In this document: piece by piece, positions 38,227-51,800 of the stretch
Layout of the letters: each line of letters starts with the position of its first letter
Position numbering within the stretch: position 1 is the first letter of the stretch
Source of the DNA: Corella eumyota
Lineage: Eukaryota; Chordata; Ascidiacea; Phlebobranchia; Corellidae
Assembly: GCA_963082875.1 (NCBI GenBank)
Contig: OY720097.1
Location: 13,338,501-13,402,500, forward strand
Direction of reading: 5' to 3'
DNA length: 64,000 nucleotides
Position numbers and translations under genes: made by a program
Notes under the pieces: model-generated
Seen by the model: only the letters and a program-made list of their open reading frames with translations
What the model was told of the DNA's origin: nothing
Database searches by the model: none

Positions 38227-41200
38227 TTACGGATCAGCACAACGCCATGCACAACAATTGTTGACACTTCGTTCGACATTTTTACAAGTTGATCGGTCAA
38301 TCGTAGGACAATTTCTTTTACACTTGTAGTTAAGGCCATGTTTCTAAAAACAACGCAAGATATAGGTTAGAGTACAGGTTGATTAAAGTCACGTCTAAAA
38401 ACTAGGGTTTAAACCATTGTGTGGGCCTATACAATTTTAATATATGTTTGTTTATTTAATGTTACAAAGCTACTTACAGCGCATTGACATACGATGCAAC
38501 TCAGTTTAACCCCTGGCACTACCAGTTTCCATGTTTCGCCTGGTGCACGTAACTCTTTTCCAAATTCGCACATTCGAACAGGGCTATCTTCTAACATATT
38601 TCTATCCCTCCTTCTTACTGGCATCGGTGCTTCAACCACTAAACATAAATACTTTGGTTACATAACATATTTTTATTTCTATATATTGGGCATTAGTTTC
38701 TTACCGAAATAATAATTTAAAATAATTCTACCTAATTATTATTACCTGGACAAAATTTGCAGCAATCAGTTGGCCTTTTTCTTATTGCATTTTCACAGCT
38801 TAATTGTGGGCAGATAATTTTACCACATGTTATAGTTCCATCGTAATTGCAAGTGCAGTTTGCACAAGCAACATATCCGAACTTAGGAATAAATGGATGC
38901 CACCAGGCTCCATAATCGTACATTTTGCCGTCACTTTCATAAAAGCACCCTATAAAATATATGACATGTTTTATTTAGCATTGTAATTTTTATATAATTT
39001 GTTTAACATAATATAAGAAAACTTTGTTTAAGACTTACCTTCTTTAGCTTTGTTTTCTTTTTCTTTTAGCTTTGATAAGCTTTGTTTTATCATACTAACA
39101 TCTAACATGGCTCCTGCAATTACATTTCAAGGTTAATTTAATTGTAAAGAAACGCCTAAAAAAGCTTAATTTTTTAATATTTAAAGTAATATTACCTATT
39201 GGGACATATTCAGCTTCTTTGGAAGATAATCCGCCAAAACCATCGTTGCAAACAGGACAGCATTGGCCTTCAACAGCAACAGGTTTATCACATGGGAGCT
39301 CTGGACATGATACTGGGTCACAAAAAACATTGCCCTCCTATAAAGATATTTAAAACAACAATTAAAAGAGGGGTCCTTTTATCTGCTTTCATTGAATAAA
39401 TGTTTAATATTTGTGGCAACAAGCAAAAGTTACCTGACAAACACAAGTGGTGCATTTTGTATCGTATTCCGGAGCCCACTGACTACCAGCTTTTTTCCAC
39501 ACATTTTCGTAATAACATGACATTGAGTCCAACTCAAGACGTTGTTGGACCGTGGTATCAGAATCACCATCCAAAGTATTTATGTTGGGGTTTTTTGCCA
39601 AATTTTCTCTTGGTACGTTTACTGTGTCTTGACCATTTTGTATGCCGAAGCATTTATTTGGAATGTGAACTCGTCCACTTATTTCTCCGTTTGGATGTGT
39701 TTTAGTGCCGACCTTGGGAAAATTAAAAAAACATTTAGAAAAACGAAACAATGTGTTTTAATTTGATAATATTTGTATTAATTGTATAAACAAGTTACCT
39801 GTAAAAACGCACTTCCATCATTCAAGTGACGATAAAGTTCCATACTGATTGTATGAATAACTCCATTAGCCTGTAAAGATATTGTATTGTAATACTTGCT
39901 TTTTAATTTGAATGTATGTAATAATTAAGTGCTATATAGACATATACATTTTTTTACTTAATGTTACCTTTGTTCCATAAAAGTCAGTTAGAACATGCTT
40001 GAATGCAATGTTAGAATTAGAATCTTCTTCTAAGCTAAGTAAGCTTGCCGACATGCTCGAATCAGCATCCTTGCTGAGACCAGACACAACAATTTTAAAG
40101 TTAAGTTCGCAGTTTTCATTTATGTACAACCAGGCTTGACCTGCTGTTCCAGTCGATACATGAGGTGAAATAAGAGCACCGGCAAGGGATACGAATATAC
40201 CTACATAAAAGGAAACAATATATTTTATTATATAAGCTTGTATAATTTTTTTTTACATATAACCGCTACATCATTAAATATATTTATGAGGTTTTATTTT
40301 ACCTTTGTTTTGGGCCAGGTAACCACCAAATATTGATCTCGAGAGATAACCTGCCAGTTCTCCGCTATTACTTTGTTCTGTTTGAACAGAAAATCGAACG
40401 CGGTTGCTTAACAAGAGATGAAGCTAACAACACAAACGAATTTGATTTATAAATATTAGGATATATTTCAACTTAAAAGAATAAAATGTTAATTAGTATA
40501 ATTATACCTCTTTTCCGTTTAACACTCCAAGTTGTCCCTCAGCATAACCGTGATGATAATGAGGTGTGATATCCGCAATTACTCTACTCCGTTTTTTGCG
40601 ATAATCTCCGATCATCGCGATTGTCGTTACCTGGCTTGAAAGGCCAACAAGCCCAATCTAAAAAAAACGTAAAACTTATTAGCAAAATAGTAATTTTTTT
40701 TTATTTTAGGTTTACATATTGTATTACTTTATGTACATGCAAAATGCTTTGTATCTACCAAGTTGCTTTAACTATACACACCTTATAGGACACAGAATTG
40801 TCGTTGTTTATTGTTATCAGTGCCGAGCCAGCTGCCCCTGTTCTTGCTGGTTGAATGCAATCGTTTCCAGATAACACTGCTTGCAACGCTGAAAAAACAT
40901 TTTGTTGGTTTAAACCATAAAATATTATGAGATGTTAAATACACCAAATTAAAGTAGTTTACATATGTCGATACTTTATAGTATTATTTTTAAACTCACC
41001 TCCACATTGAATATTGCTTGTAACGTTTCCAGTATAGATCAAATGCTTCCCATCGTTGGTTGAAATAACAAGTTCAAGATTCAAGCTTCCATCTCCTAAT
41101 CCTTTCAATATCTCAGAATTCGTTCCCCATACTTCTACTATCTCGTACTCCTAAAATATTTAAAAATGTGTTGTAGTCATGTGAATATTGCCAAAGATTT

Positions 41201-43189
41201 ATATAAACGAATATAACACAGATTTTTAATGTTTGAACTTTGCATTGATTGAAATCTTACCTGATCAATTATTTTCTTTTCTGTGGACCTAATTTGTTTT
41301 CCTTTTGCATTTAACAGTCTTACTGAAGCCACGGCGCCGTTGGTAGAATAATTCAAATATTCAATATCAGACCTATTTAAAAAAAATACATATTTTTGTA
41401 TTTCTAAAAATATTTTTTTAAAAAAAAACCCAAAGTGTAAAAAATTAACGTACTTGAATATCATTGCAATATGAAGTTTGTTGAATCTTTGTCGACCTAA
41501 TGTCATCATTGCTATAGCTCCACTGCTAACCCCATTCTCTGAAGATACTTTTGGAAAAATCATCGAACTAAACGTTTCTAGAAAGAAAATTTGTTTTGAA
41601 ATTAATTATAAACAAGATTTGTAACATAAATTTTATTTTTAATAAGCTAATGTAAAATAAGAAACGACTACTTACCCCTCCCCAGTGCTCTGTGCTTTGT
41701 AATGCGCCCGGAGGATGATATAGTGTTTAAGGTTGTCGAATTAAACGTTGCTTTCAGAAACAAATGTTTTTTATCCAATGCACGGATAATATTCTTCGGT
41801 AAATTTTTCCAAACCTATATACGGATATTGCATTTAATATAAAAAGCAACTTATTTAATAGTGTTTGATATTGACAAAATGTTTAATATTTTTAATCAAT
41901 TAGAAAAGATTATTGTTACCCCACAGGTTAGTTGTTCACTAGATCTTGATGTTGTTTGATTAACCAAACTATAAAGTACGGTGTCTTTTTTGTTTAGTAT
42001 TTCAACAAGGTGAGGTCGAGAATATCTAAAAAAATCAGTGTTTACCTTTAATCCAAGGTTTGTATACTTATTTTAAATAAAGAAGTCAATGATATAATAC
42101 AGATCAACAAACTTGATAAACAAAGAACTTATCAAAAACTTTTAAAATATTTAATTTTATTGCTAGTTGATTACACTTACTGTTGGTTGTGTAATGTTAT
42201 GTGCAAATCATTATTTTGAAGCTGGAATGTTGATCTTAACAAAGGTCCTCCATTTTCACTTGTCATAAGTGAAAGAAAATCTGTACAAGGCAATCTTCAT
42301 TACTTTTAGTGATTAATTACAGCATCTTAGAGAGTTAGGGTAAATTTTAATTAGATTAAACAGTAAGACATATTAACTCTGATTAGTAATGTTACATTTG
42401 GTATCTTGATCAACATTTATTCTTGAGTCTTCGTCGTTGATTGCCTTCTCCTTAAATGTAAGTTTAGATCGGGACAAGCGCATTTCATTATCCTTTTTTG
42501 ATGGAGTAAATTTTTGTTCTTCTAGATCAGGCAACCTAGTATTACCTTGAAAAACATAAAATAAATATTCGAAACTGCCGAAAATTTATTAGTAATTAAA
42601 TCTTGGCTATATGTTTTTTCAGTATTACCTTTGTCCGGGCACACTTTGCAACATTCTCCCCTTGGTAGTTTAGCTCCTGGACAAGTCAATTTTGGACAAT
42701 GTTTTCTGACGTCATGACAAGTAACTTTGGTAAAAAACTTTCCTTGGGACAAGTTTTCTCCCACCTAAAAATGTTTATTCTGTTTAGCATAATTTAAATT
42801 ATAAATATTTTGTAAATTTTTGAAATGAATATATAAATTTTTAAGTTTTTTACCTTTACGCAATGACAAGTGACACAGTACATTATTCCAAATGGATGTC
42901 CCAAATTGGGATGCCAAGATGAACCTAGAGCATGATACTGTCGTCCAAACACACAACCTAAGTTGTAAAAAAGTTAAAAAATTAACTTAAACAGATTATA
43001 ACTTACACTTTTTAAACTGAGCTTAAAGAATAACTTACGTCTATTTGTTCTTGAAGAAAGTTGAGGTCTACCATTAGAAAACTGAAGAAATCCATTTGTG
43101 GGTACTAACTCATTGAAGGTTAACAATATTTTTATACAAATATTTAATACAAGCATCCAATTTGTCGAGACCATTTTTAACTTCTGCAC
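38227..43189 (-). CDS. CHRD: Chordin, secreted BMP antagonist
   Basis: Roughly 20 exons on the minus strand, starting with 43189-43039, 42957-42854, 42764-42629, 42545-42396, 42280-42181, 42025-41920 and 41814-41676, and ending with the exon that stops at 38229-38227. The total is near the usual Chordin length (about 950 residues). A hydrophobic signal peptide (WMLVLNICIKILLTF) opens the protein. VWC1 follows (CVFGRQYHALGSSWHPNLGH ... CHCV ... CCKVCPDKG). The central exons (about 42280-39800) form CHRD repeats, for example LSLMTSENGGPLLRSTFQL and VSLAGALISPHVSTGTAG. Three more VWC modules lie at about 39650-39200, 38950-38735 and 38630-38227, the last ending VNNCCAWRCADP. The protein binds BMPs outside cells and is cut by Tolloid proteases. 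Exon junctions I checked keep frame. It converges with GTF3C1 and diverges from TRAPPC10. Confidence 0.95.
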
Positions 43190-43253
43190 AAAACTTTACT
43201 AAATATCTGTATCAAGTAATTCTAGCAAGTGCTGGCTTAGCTGGACACCGTTT

Positions 43254-43313
43254 CTTTTATAAGACAGTATTCCAGACTTGACGTCATTTTTTCTATCCAT
43301 GCCAGTGACGTCA
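43254..43313 (-). promoter_or_regulatory. Chordin core promoter: TATA box and two CRE palindromes
   Basis: Read on the minus strand, a consensus TATAAAAG lies at 43261-43254, 65 bases before the Chordin ATG, which predicts a start site near 43230 and a short leader. Just upstream are two perfect TGACGTCA palindromes, at 43279-43286 and 43306-43313, the binding site of CREB/ATF factors. Position and perfect matches support function; nothing here shows which factor binds. Confidence 0.6.
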
Positions 43314-45854
43314 CGAATCAGGCTAGCGCTCGGCTGGAATGCTAAAAAGAAATCCTCGTTCGCTGCTGGTTAGCGAAAACAAAGGAAATTGTTAAAAATA
43401 AATCGAATAAAACGAAGTCTGTATATTAAAATTTGTTTCTTCGAATTAGTGACATTTTCTAATTGCTAATTAATTTGGTATTAATTTTAAAATAAACAAA
43501 TTAGTTTGTGGAAATTATAAAATAATTTATTTTGTCTTATAGAGACCAATTTAATTATTAAACCAAAATTTATACTATTATTAAGCGTAATTATTAAAAC
43601 ATATTTTAAAATCAGTTTCGACGTAAAATATAAAATGACCTTAAACACTAACTAAAAAATCCCACAACATGTTAAAAAATAAATGTTTTTATTTTATTAA
43701 TAAAAAAAGGAATATTTATTTAAATCATTTTATTTATTTTTCTAAATAACTATACGTTAGGGATACAAAATATCTTGTAATTTTAAATTATTAAGATTTT
43801 TTAAACTTCAAAAAAGTAAAAACAAAATTAAAAATGGGTGCTTGCTACAAATAAGATGAACATTTGTATATTTATTTAATACATTTACGTACGTGTGATT
43901 ATTTTAAGTTACAAATATTAGTTTACAGGTTGCGTAGTATAAGCAAGGTTACAGACAGACCACAACGTGAATGCGCGAATGCAAATTAACGTTTGTGTAC
44001 ATAAGAATTTTCAATCACAATGTGCGGCTGGAACGTGCCTTTAATTGTTTGTGTGTATCAATTACCCTAATATAAATACTAATGTAACAAGTGCCCAGTA
44101 TATGCTAGACGTCTATACCTGTACGTAAGTGACAGAGTACTTTCGGTGTATTTCTAATTTAGATACGATTTCTAAGTAAAAGTTATTAAAACAATATTTA
44201 ATTCTTATCACATTAAACAGTGTGGATTTTCAATGATGCAATGTTAAATGATTAATCCGTATTTTCGCGTTAGTTTATAACAACTAATAAGCTAAATTAT
44301 GATATACAAACTGCAAACAAATATATTATAACTTTTATTTTTGTATAAAAAGAGACAACTGCGACGTTTGCTTAGTATCAATTGGTAAAAGTTAAATAAA
44401 ACGCATGTGTAAAAATTTGTAAAGACGTGGTATTTAAAATAACTAAGTATAAGCAAATAATTTTATTTTCACAAACGTAAGCGTAGTAAGTTAAGGTGGA
44501 CGCCAAAGTAAAATGTTAATTGTTGTTTTTTACTTACGACATTTTTTCTTAATTAATCATTTCACATTTTTAAATTATTATAAAACATGTAAAGGTTTGG
44601 CGGAAGTTTAAAATACTTCTAAAACATTTAATATAACTTAAATTTTTAAAATTTTAACCTGAATTTAATTTGTTTATTATGAGCTTGTTTCTGTAGTATT
44701 TATTACTTACCTTTGTTAAAGATTTAAAGAAAGGGAAATTATTTACACGAACTTTGCAAATACGTGAAGAGATCACAAGTGAATTGTCCATGCGTGATAT
44801 TATATTTATGTCCTGTTTTTTTGTAATTGGTTGTGCGGGATACCTCGGATATTCACTTGCTGTGAGTTAGAGGCAACGATTCATTTTCCGGACGCATAGA
44901 TACCTAAATAGATAACACTTAAAAAAAAATTTTGAAGGAACAAAACTTTAAATATGCGATAGGACCAAAAGTGAATTCCTGTATTTTTTTTATAACCGAA
45001 TGTTGAATATATATTCAACTGGCAGATTTTATAAAATAAATCTAGCTAGCCTATAAAGAATATGTTATCTGTTTGTACTTAAATCATGCAACATTAATTA
45101 TGTAATAAAAAATATATTTTGGAAAATAAAAAGGCTACTGCTTTGTAATCGGACTGCCTAATTTAAATAACAAGAATAAACAAAATTGTGTCCGCTCTTC
45201 CTACGTGGTCCGTATATACTTAATGATCCACGTGTCCGCCAATCCGAAGTTATCCTATGTTTGTTTGTTTAAGGATTGTCAAATCAAGTTTAACATAGTA
45301 ATAAAGTTAGAAAATGTGTACCCGTCTATTAAAGGCGGTAATTAAACCGTACAAATAATTTTTTTAACATTGAGGTTGAAATACAAGTATTTAAAAACAC
45401 ATTAAATGGAAATTGTGTTAAAATGTAATTCAATTTAATAATTTAAAGAACCCGTTATAAGTTGTAACTGTAATAATAACATCAAGTTCTGCACCGGGCT
45501 ATCACTCAGCCTATCAGGCAGTTAGGTGACTTTCAGACTTTGTTCTTTAATTGTCCAACAACAAAGCTATACAAATAAAACAAGGTATAAATGATGAGCA
45601 TTGTAAGACCACACTAATCAATACCAGAACATTTCTATTACTATTAGTTTTTCTATAATAAGCATGGTGTAGATATTTCCTGATATATACAATTTCTTGA
45701 ATTTTTTTTAGTTAGCTCAAGAATATTTATAATTGATTATTGTAATTATGGGTAAATTTGTCAGTTTAATTGTAATGCCAGTTTTGTCATCCAATGTGCA
45801 TCACCTATAAATTTTCCCCACAAATTTTTACATTTTTTTATATTATTGGACGAA
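43314..45854. other. Divergent Chordin/TRAPPC10 intergenic region
   Basis: About 2.5 kb of AT-rich sequence with small islets of higher G+C at about 43930-44040 and 45185-45245 (the latter with CACGTG). No coding exon, RNA gene or bounded repeat was recognised. It probably contains distal Chordin control elements and the TRAPPC10 promoter. Confidence 0.45.
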
Positions 45855-48800
45855 ATGGAAAACAAGTCCACTTTAACTTGTAAGTATAAACAATCTAACA
45901 TTTGCAAAAATCTTATTTTATTCTGCAATTAAATAATAAACAAATGTGATATATAATTTAAATAAAAACATTTCATTGTAATTTTAGGCACTTAAAGTTG
46001 GTATTTAAAAAGTTTTTGCAAGTAATAATGTAAAAAACTTTTTAACATGTTAAGTTCAGAGTATTTAAAAAAAATGATAAAGTTTTGAAATTTTGTTAAT
46101 TAGATTCTTTCTCGGACTCTGGGGATGAAAATTTATATCTCACATTGTCAACCAGACTTGGAGAGTCTTTATCCAAACAAAGGGTTGAATGGCGAAGATC
46201 TTACGGAAGGTTAAGTCATCCTTTGCATTTAAAAGTGAAAATTTTGCCTTTAACTGCGGTTTTACTTGACATCCAGGACCTAATGACAAGGCCATATTTT
46301 CATATATTTTGGACAGATTGTAATGTAAGAAAACTAAGTTTTTATGCTCTTATTAATAACCAAGTTTTGCAAATTTGATTTAAAAATTTAGACTTAGTTT
46401 AAAAATATATATTAAATTAACTTTTTATTCTGTCTTTAGAGCATTGAAGAATACAGATCCAGCGTAAGAAATGACATTTCGACTTGGTTGGGCATTTTGA
46501 ATAGCTATAAAGTCACAGACTGGATGATAGTGTTAGTTGGTGGAAATGTTTTGTCCAGACTTACAAAACCAAAGTTACAACTGCCCCGAATGTCAATTTT
46601 GGATAAATTAAAATCGGATTTTTGCTCAAAATGTCCTGAAAGGTAATCGAGTTTCAAACTTGTTATCAAAATTATTTTAAACTAATTTTAAACGCAATTT
46701 TTTTACATGTATATACATCATTTTAAAATAAAATTAATAAATTTTTGTAGGTTGCAAGTTCTACACGAACCCATGCAGAAATCTACAAAAAGTAAGGAAA
46801 GCTGGTCGTTGTTAGCCAACAAAGTCGCTACCATGACAGTTAGATGTATGGAGTTGGTGGTCTCCGAATATGAATATAGAGTCAGAACTGAGAGGGAACG
46901 AAGAAACGAAAAATCGTGGAAATTCTGTTCTTATTTTATTCTTCAGGTTGTAGAAAAAAATGCATTTTTGTTGTATCACAACTATTTAATCTTATTTTAA
47001 CTTTTTGTTATTATAAAATTTCTTTAGATATATAACTAATTTTGTCTTTAAATTAAATTAAGTGTAAGCATTTTTAAATTAGTATCAGTAACTCATAATA
47101 ATATTTAGAAACACTATTGCACTGTTGCAAGTTTCCTAATCTATATTTCTAAAATGTATATATTACTGTTTTTTTAATGTCAACTCCAAAATAGGAGGAG
47201 CTAGCATTTATGTATGAGATGTTGGGAATGTGGGAATCAGCATTAGTTCAATATGATGAACTTGATGCCATGTTTACTCAATATGTTCTAAATGCAAATG
47301 CTGGAGGTTAGTAATCTTTTTTTTTGGAATATCGTTTTAAAATTTTTTGTAATAAATATGCAATGTTTATCATTATGTCTAAGTTATCTGTTTTATTTTA
47401 TTTTAAAAAATTTGAGATTGTTTAAAAGTTATTTTTATTAGTAGTTGTTTTTTAAGTTATTAAAAATATGTGGAAAAAAATTTATGTGGAAAAAAATCAC
47501 GACTTTTTTAAAAATGTTTTTTTTTTATTTTTAGATGTTGCACATTGGCTTACAGAATTTGGCAAACCAATACAAAGGTGGCATTCTTTGTTGCTATGGA
47601 GACGAGTTGATGAAGAGGCCAGAGATATGATCCTGGCAAACACTGCATCTTTAATTGACATCCGCAACTATTTGTTTACCCGCTTCTGTCATATTTTGTT
47701 TGAGATGGGCAAAATAGCAGAAGTGGCACAGAGAATGCATAACTTTTTACACTCTATTGTAAATGAAGTGAAATTTTTAGAGGTTAGGGTTTGATTTGAT
47801 TTACTATTAGTGATACGTTTTTATTAAAAACACCGCAATATTATGAAACATAGGTGATTATGTGTTAAAAATAATTTTTCTATGAGAAATCTTATAAAAC
47901 AGCTTTTTATATATCATCTATATGGAGTCTACAAATTAATATAGTTTTACACCAAAAAATTATTGTTTTCTATATGTTTTATATTCTTGCAGGTAGAAAT
48001 TCCAACTGGCGCGATAGAATGTTGGATTTTTATGTGTTGTCTTGAACTTGTAGGGGCATTAAAGGATAAGGGACAAGAGTCAAATGGAAATGCAAGTACC
48101 GATGATTTTACAGTTATACCAAAATCTGACATGTCAGTTGAAAGCCTGGTTTTACAAAATGCTGAACTTTGGAACTTGGCTAGACTCAAGGTAAAAGCAA
48201 TACAGTTATTTTAAGTTAGTAACAATAAGTTTTTTTGTTATTTGGAATAATTAAAAGCATATACAAAACTAAATTGTATTTTAAATTTGTATATAGCAAT
48301 TTTAAATAATATTGAAAAGTATTTAATTAAATATTGAAATTTGCGGTATTAAATATTATAAATAAGATTGCAAGGGAAATAGAAAATGCAAATCTCATTT
48401 TTTTCTGTTAATTCAATAAAGCAGGATATTATGCCTACACTTACTCACACGAAATCTTGAATATTCACTACAAAAATATGACTAACACAATTGTCTGTTT
48501 TTAGTTATATTTTCTTGGAAATTTGTGTGGCTTGCTGCCTGGTAAGGCAACAACCTCTTTACAACTTCAAAAAGTTGTTGATTTGTTGGGTGGGATGGGT
48601 GAGGGGGAGGAAAGGGGTGAAACCTCGATCTCACCCGCTCTAGTAAGTTTAAATATTGTTTTTATAATAAATAGTTTATTTATTTGTTTGATGATTATAT
48701 ATGTTTGTGGATATCTTACTGTATATATACATTTTCTTTAATATTTTTATTATTATTACAGATTTTGAGGGAAGCGCTCTCCTCAAAAAAAAAATTTAAA

Positions 48801-51800
48801 CAACATTATTTTGAACTTTCTGAACTAGCTATGGGAACTTTTAAACACATGGGACGTCTAAGAACCGCCAAAGCAATTGGGAGTGACTTAGCGAAATTTT
48901 ATTTGTAAGTAGGTTTAAAAATCAATTATAATTTATGTAAAATTAATGATATTAAAATTTTTTGCCAAAGCAATTGGCAGTGTCTGTGCAAAATTATATT
49001 TGTAAGTCGGTTTAGACATTAATTATATTTCATATGAAATTAATGATATTAAAATAACTTTTTTAACGGAATCATTAAACTAGTAAAACAGGTACAAATG
49101 TGTGTGTCTACAGGGAACGAAATAACGGGTCGCTATTCGCTAAACGCGAATCGTTTTTTTAAATTAGCGAATCGTTTTTTACAAATATATTGGAAATAGC
49201 GAATTAAGGCAATAATAAAACTAAAGGTTAAGGCAATAATAAAACTTTCGTGTGTATTTGTGTATTTTTTACGATCTATTTTAAACCGGTTTCACACTCA
49301 TTTAATTACATCAACATAATCCTGCGTAAATGTAGGTTACTATAGGGCATTTAATAACAATAACTTTCCATGTTTTGGCAATGCGTAAACTTCACCTCCG
49401 GGTTCGTTTAGTTTTTGCGCAATTTTTTAAATACATAACACAGCTTTAAAGCAATCAAAAATGTCTCGTTTTTTGTGCAAAAAATTATTAACGATTGTTT
49501 AACAAGAGGTTACATTTTAAAAAGTCACGCAACGCGTCAAGTGTTATCAAAAAACGAAGATTATGACTTGGACCTAATTATTGCTCTAAAAATTCAACCT
49601 CATTTTTAGCGAATCGTTTTTTAAACGTTAATTCGAACCCTGGTCTATGTCCAAAGACTACTTTTTAAAAGTTTCAATGATAAAATCCCAAAATACCTTT
49701 ACCCTTATTGAAAATTGAACATAAAATTAATGCTATTTAAATTTAGAATTCTATTTTTTTTAGAATGTTAGGTGAACCAAGCCAAGCTGAAAGTTATTTG
49801 TTAGACGCATTAAGAATGTATTATATGGAGGGTTGGACTAAACTTATATTGGTTGCCACAAAAAACCTTGCAAAGTGTTACAAGCAAATGAGTAGTGTTA
49901 AAAAGTAAGTAGGCCCTTTAATGCATTTTTTAGTATAAATCATAGTTGTTAAAGCATCTTGTATTAAAATAAAGTGCACGAAATATTTATTTTTTACTCG
50001 TAATATTATTACTCTTAATTTTTTATGCCCCTAAATCAACCTACATGACTTTTAACTATTTTTACAACAATTTTTAGATATTTAAAACTCTGTTATGCGC
50101 TTATGTGTGATAAGAATCTTTGTAAAGAGGAAAAGGAGTTTTATTGTAATGAGTTTATGACGATGTCAAATGATCTTAATGAGAAAAAGATGTCTGTAAA
50201 TGTTTGGCCCTTAGCTACAATATCGTAAGTATATCAATAACTTAAAATACTTTTTAAAGTATGTTAATGTGCAAAAATTTAATTTATAAGGCTAAATGTG
50301 ATGTAATAGGCTTTGCAACTTACATTTAATATACTAATATAATTTTGTTTTTTTATTGACAAAATGTAATTTCCCCTTTTTTTAAATGTTGATTAAATTT
50401 TATAAATTTTAGGTCAGTTCAATTTTTGTCAACTCAAGATGAATTTCGAATAAACACTCAACAGTTTATTGAAGTTACAATTATATCCAACCTTCCAAAA
50501 ACCATCACATTTCAAAGTGTTGAATTAAGTTTCGAATACAGTGACGATTTAACAAATGAAAACAATAATTCTATAGTTTGGGACAAGGCCAGTATTACAT
50601 CAACTGGGTCTAAGGTAATATACTTGTAGAAGATTTTTTTTCACTAAAAGTATCAATTTGAAATCGTGAAGTCTTTATTTTAGTTAGGTCATTGTTATAA
50701 ACATTATTTTGTTATTTTATTTAGGTTTCGTTTCATGGTATTGATTCATCTGTAGATAAGAAAAGAAAAATAGCAAAAGGTAAATTAATATTAGTTTTCA
50801 ATAAATCTACATATTGTTTCTGATATCTGGTGTTTGTTTAAATTGATTTTTGTTAACTTAAACTGATTAAACTATATTTGAATTTTTGACATTCAAGGCT
50901 ATGCAAAATAAAGATGATTTGTAAATAAAAAATTTACTGTTAACTTGCTTATTCTTAAAATTTCAATAATATTAAAACCTTAGTTTTTATTCAAAACTAG
51001 TTTTGGGTGTTTATGCTTTTTTAAACACTAATGCAAACAATTTTTATATTAAAAACAGTTGCCAAAAATAATAATGTTACAAGTATAGAAAGTAATGAAA
51101 ACCAATTTTTACCTGCTATTCAGGTGAAAATTTTATTTAAACTAAGTTATGAAATTTTTTATGTACATAAAAAATATTTTTTTTTTAATTTTAAATTATT
51201 ATTTTAAAAATATTTGTTAATTTGAGCTTATTTAAATGCTAAATGGTGATGTGAATATATATTTTTTTGCAAAATTATTAATATTTTATTTTTGAGACTT
51301 CCTTTTTATTTTTAGTTAGTGAATTTAAATCATACAATTGAAAATAATGCTGCTGTGGAAAAATGTGTTTCAAAGTTTAAATTTTTTATCGAAATGCATG
51401 ATCAACAAGATTCCTATGAAGTGGAGGTAAATATTAATTTTAAAAATAAAAAAATTGAGCAATATTATTAAAGGGTTGTACATTTATTTAAGAATTGATA
51501 CTTGGGTTCATTTAATTAAGTTTTTTTTAATTTTCAAATTTTTTAGGATGAAAAAGTTACTTGGTCAGGAATCACTTGTAAGCATGCAAATGTGTTGCTA
51601 CGGCGACAAGATAGCGTTCAATCACAAATCGGGATACAAACAATCATTCCCACAATAGTTATGGATGACTCGAATTGTTGTCTAAATCTTGGCCAAATTA
51701 CTCTTAATAGTGGACACAATGTTTCAAAGTTTCTGATAAAGGTAAGTATGGTAGTGTTTGTAATAAAATTTACTACATAAAGTCCTGTGTTCAGTCCCCA

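Noticed and set aside
39400-39766. Plus-strand open frames over the Chordin VWC2 exon
   Set aside because: Shadows of the conserved Cys-rich minus-strand exon.
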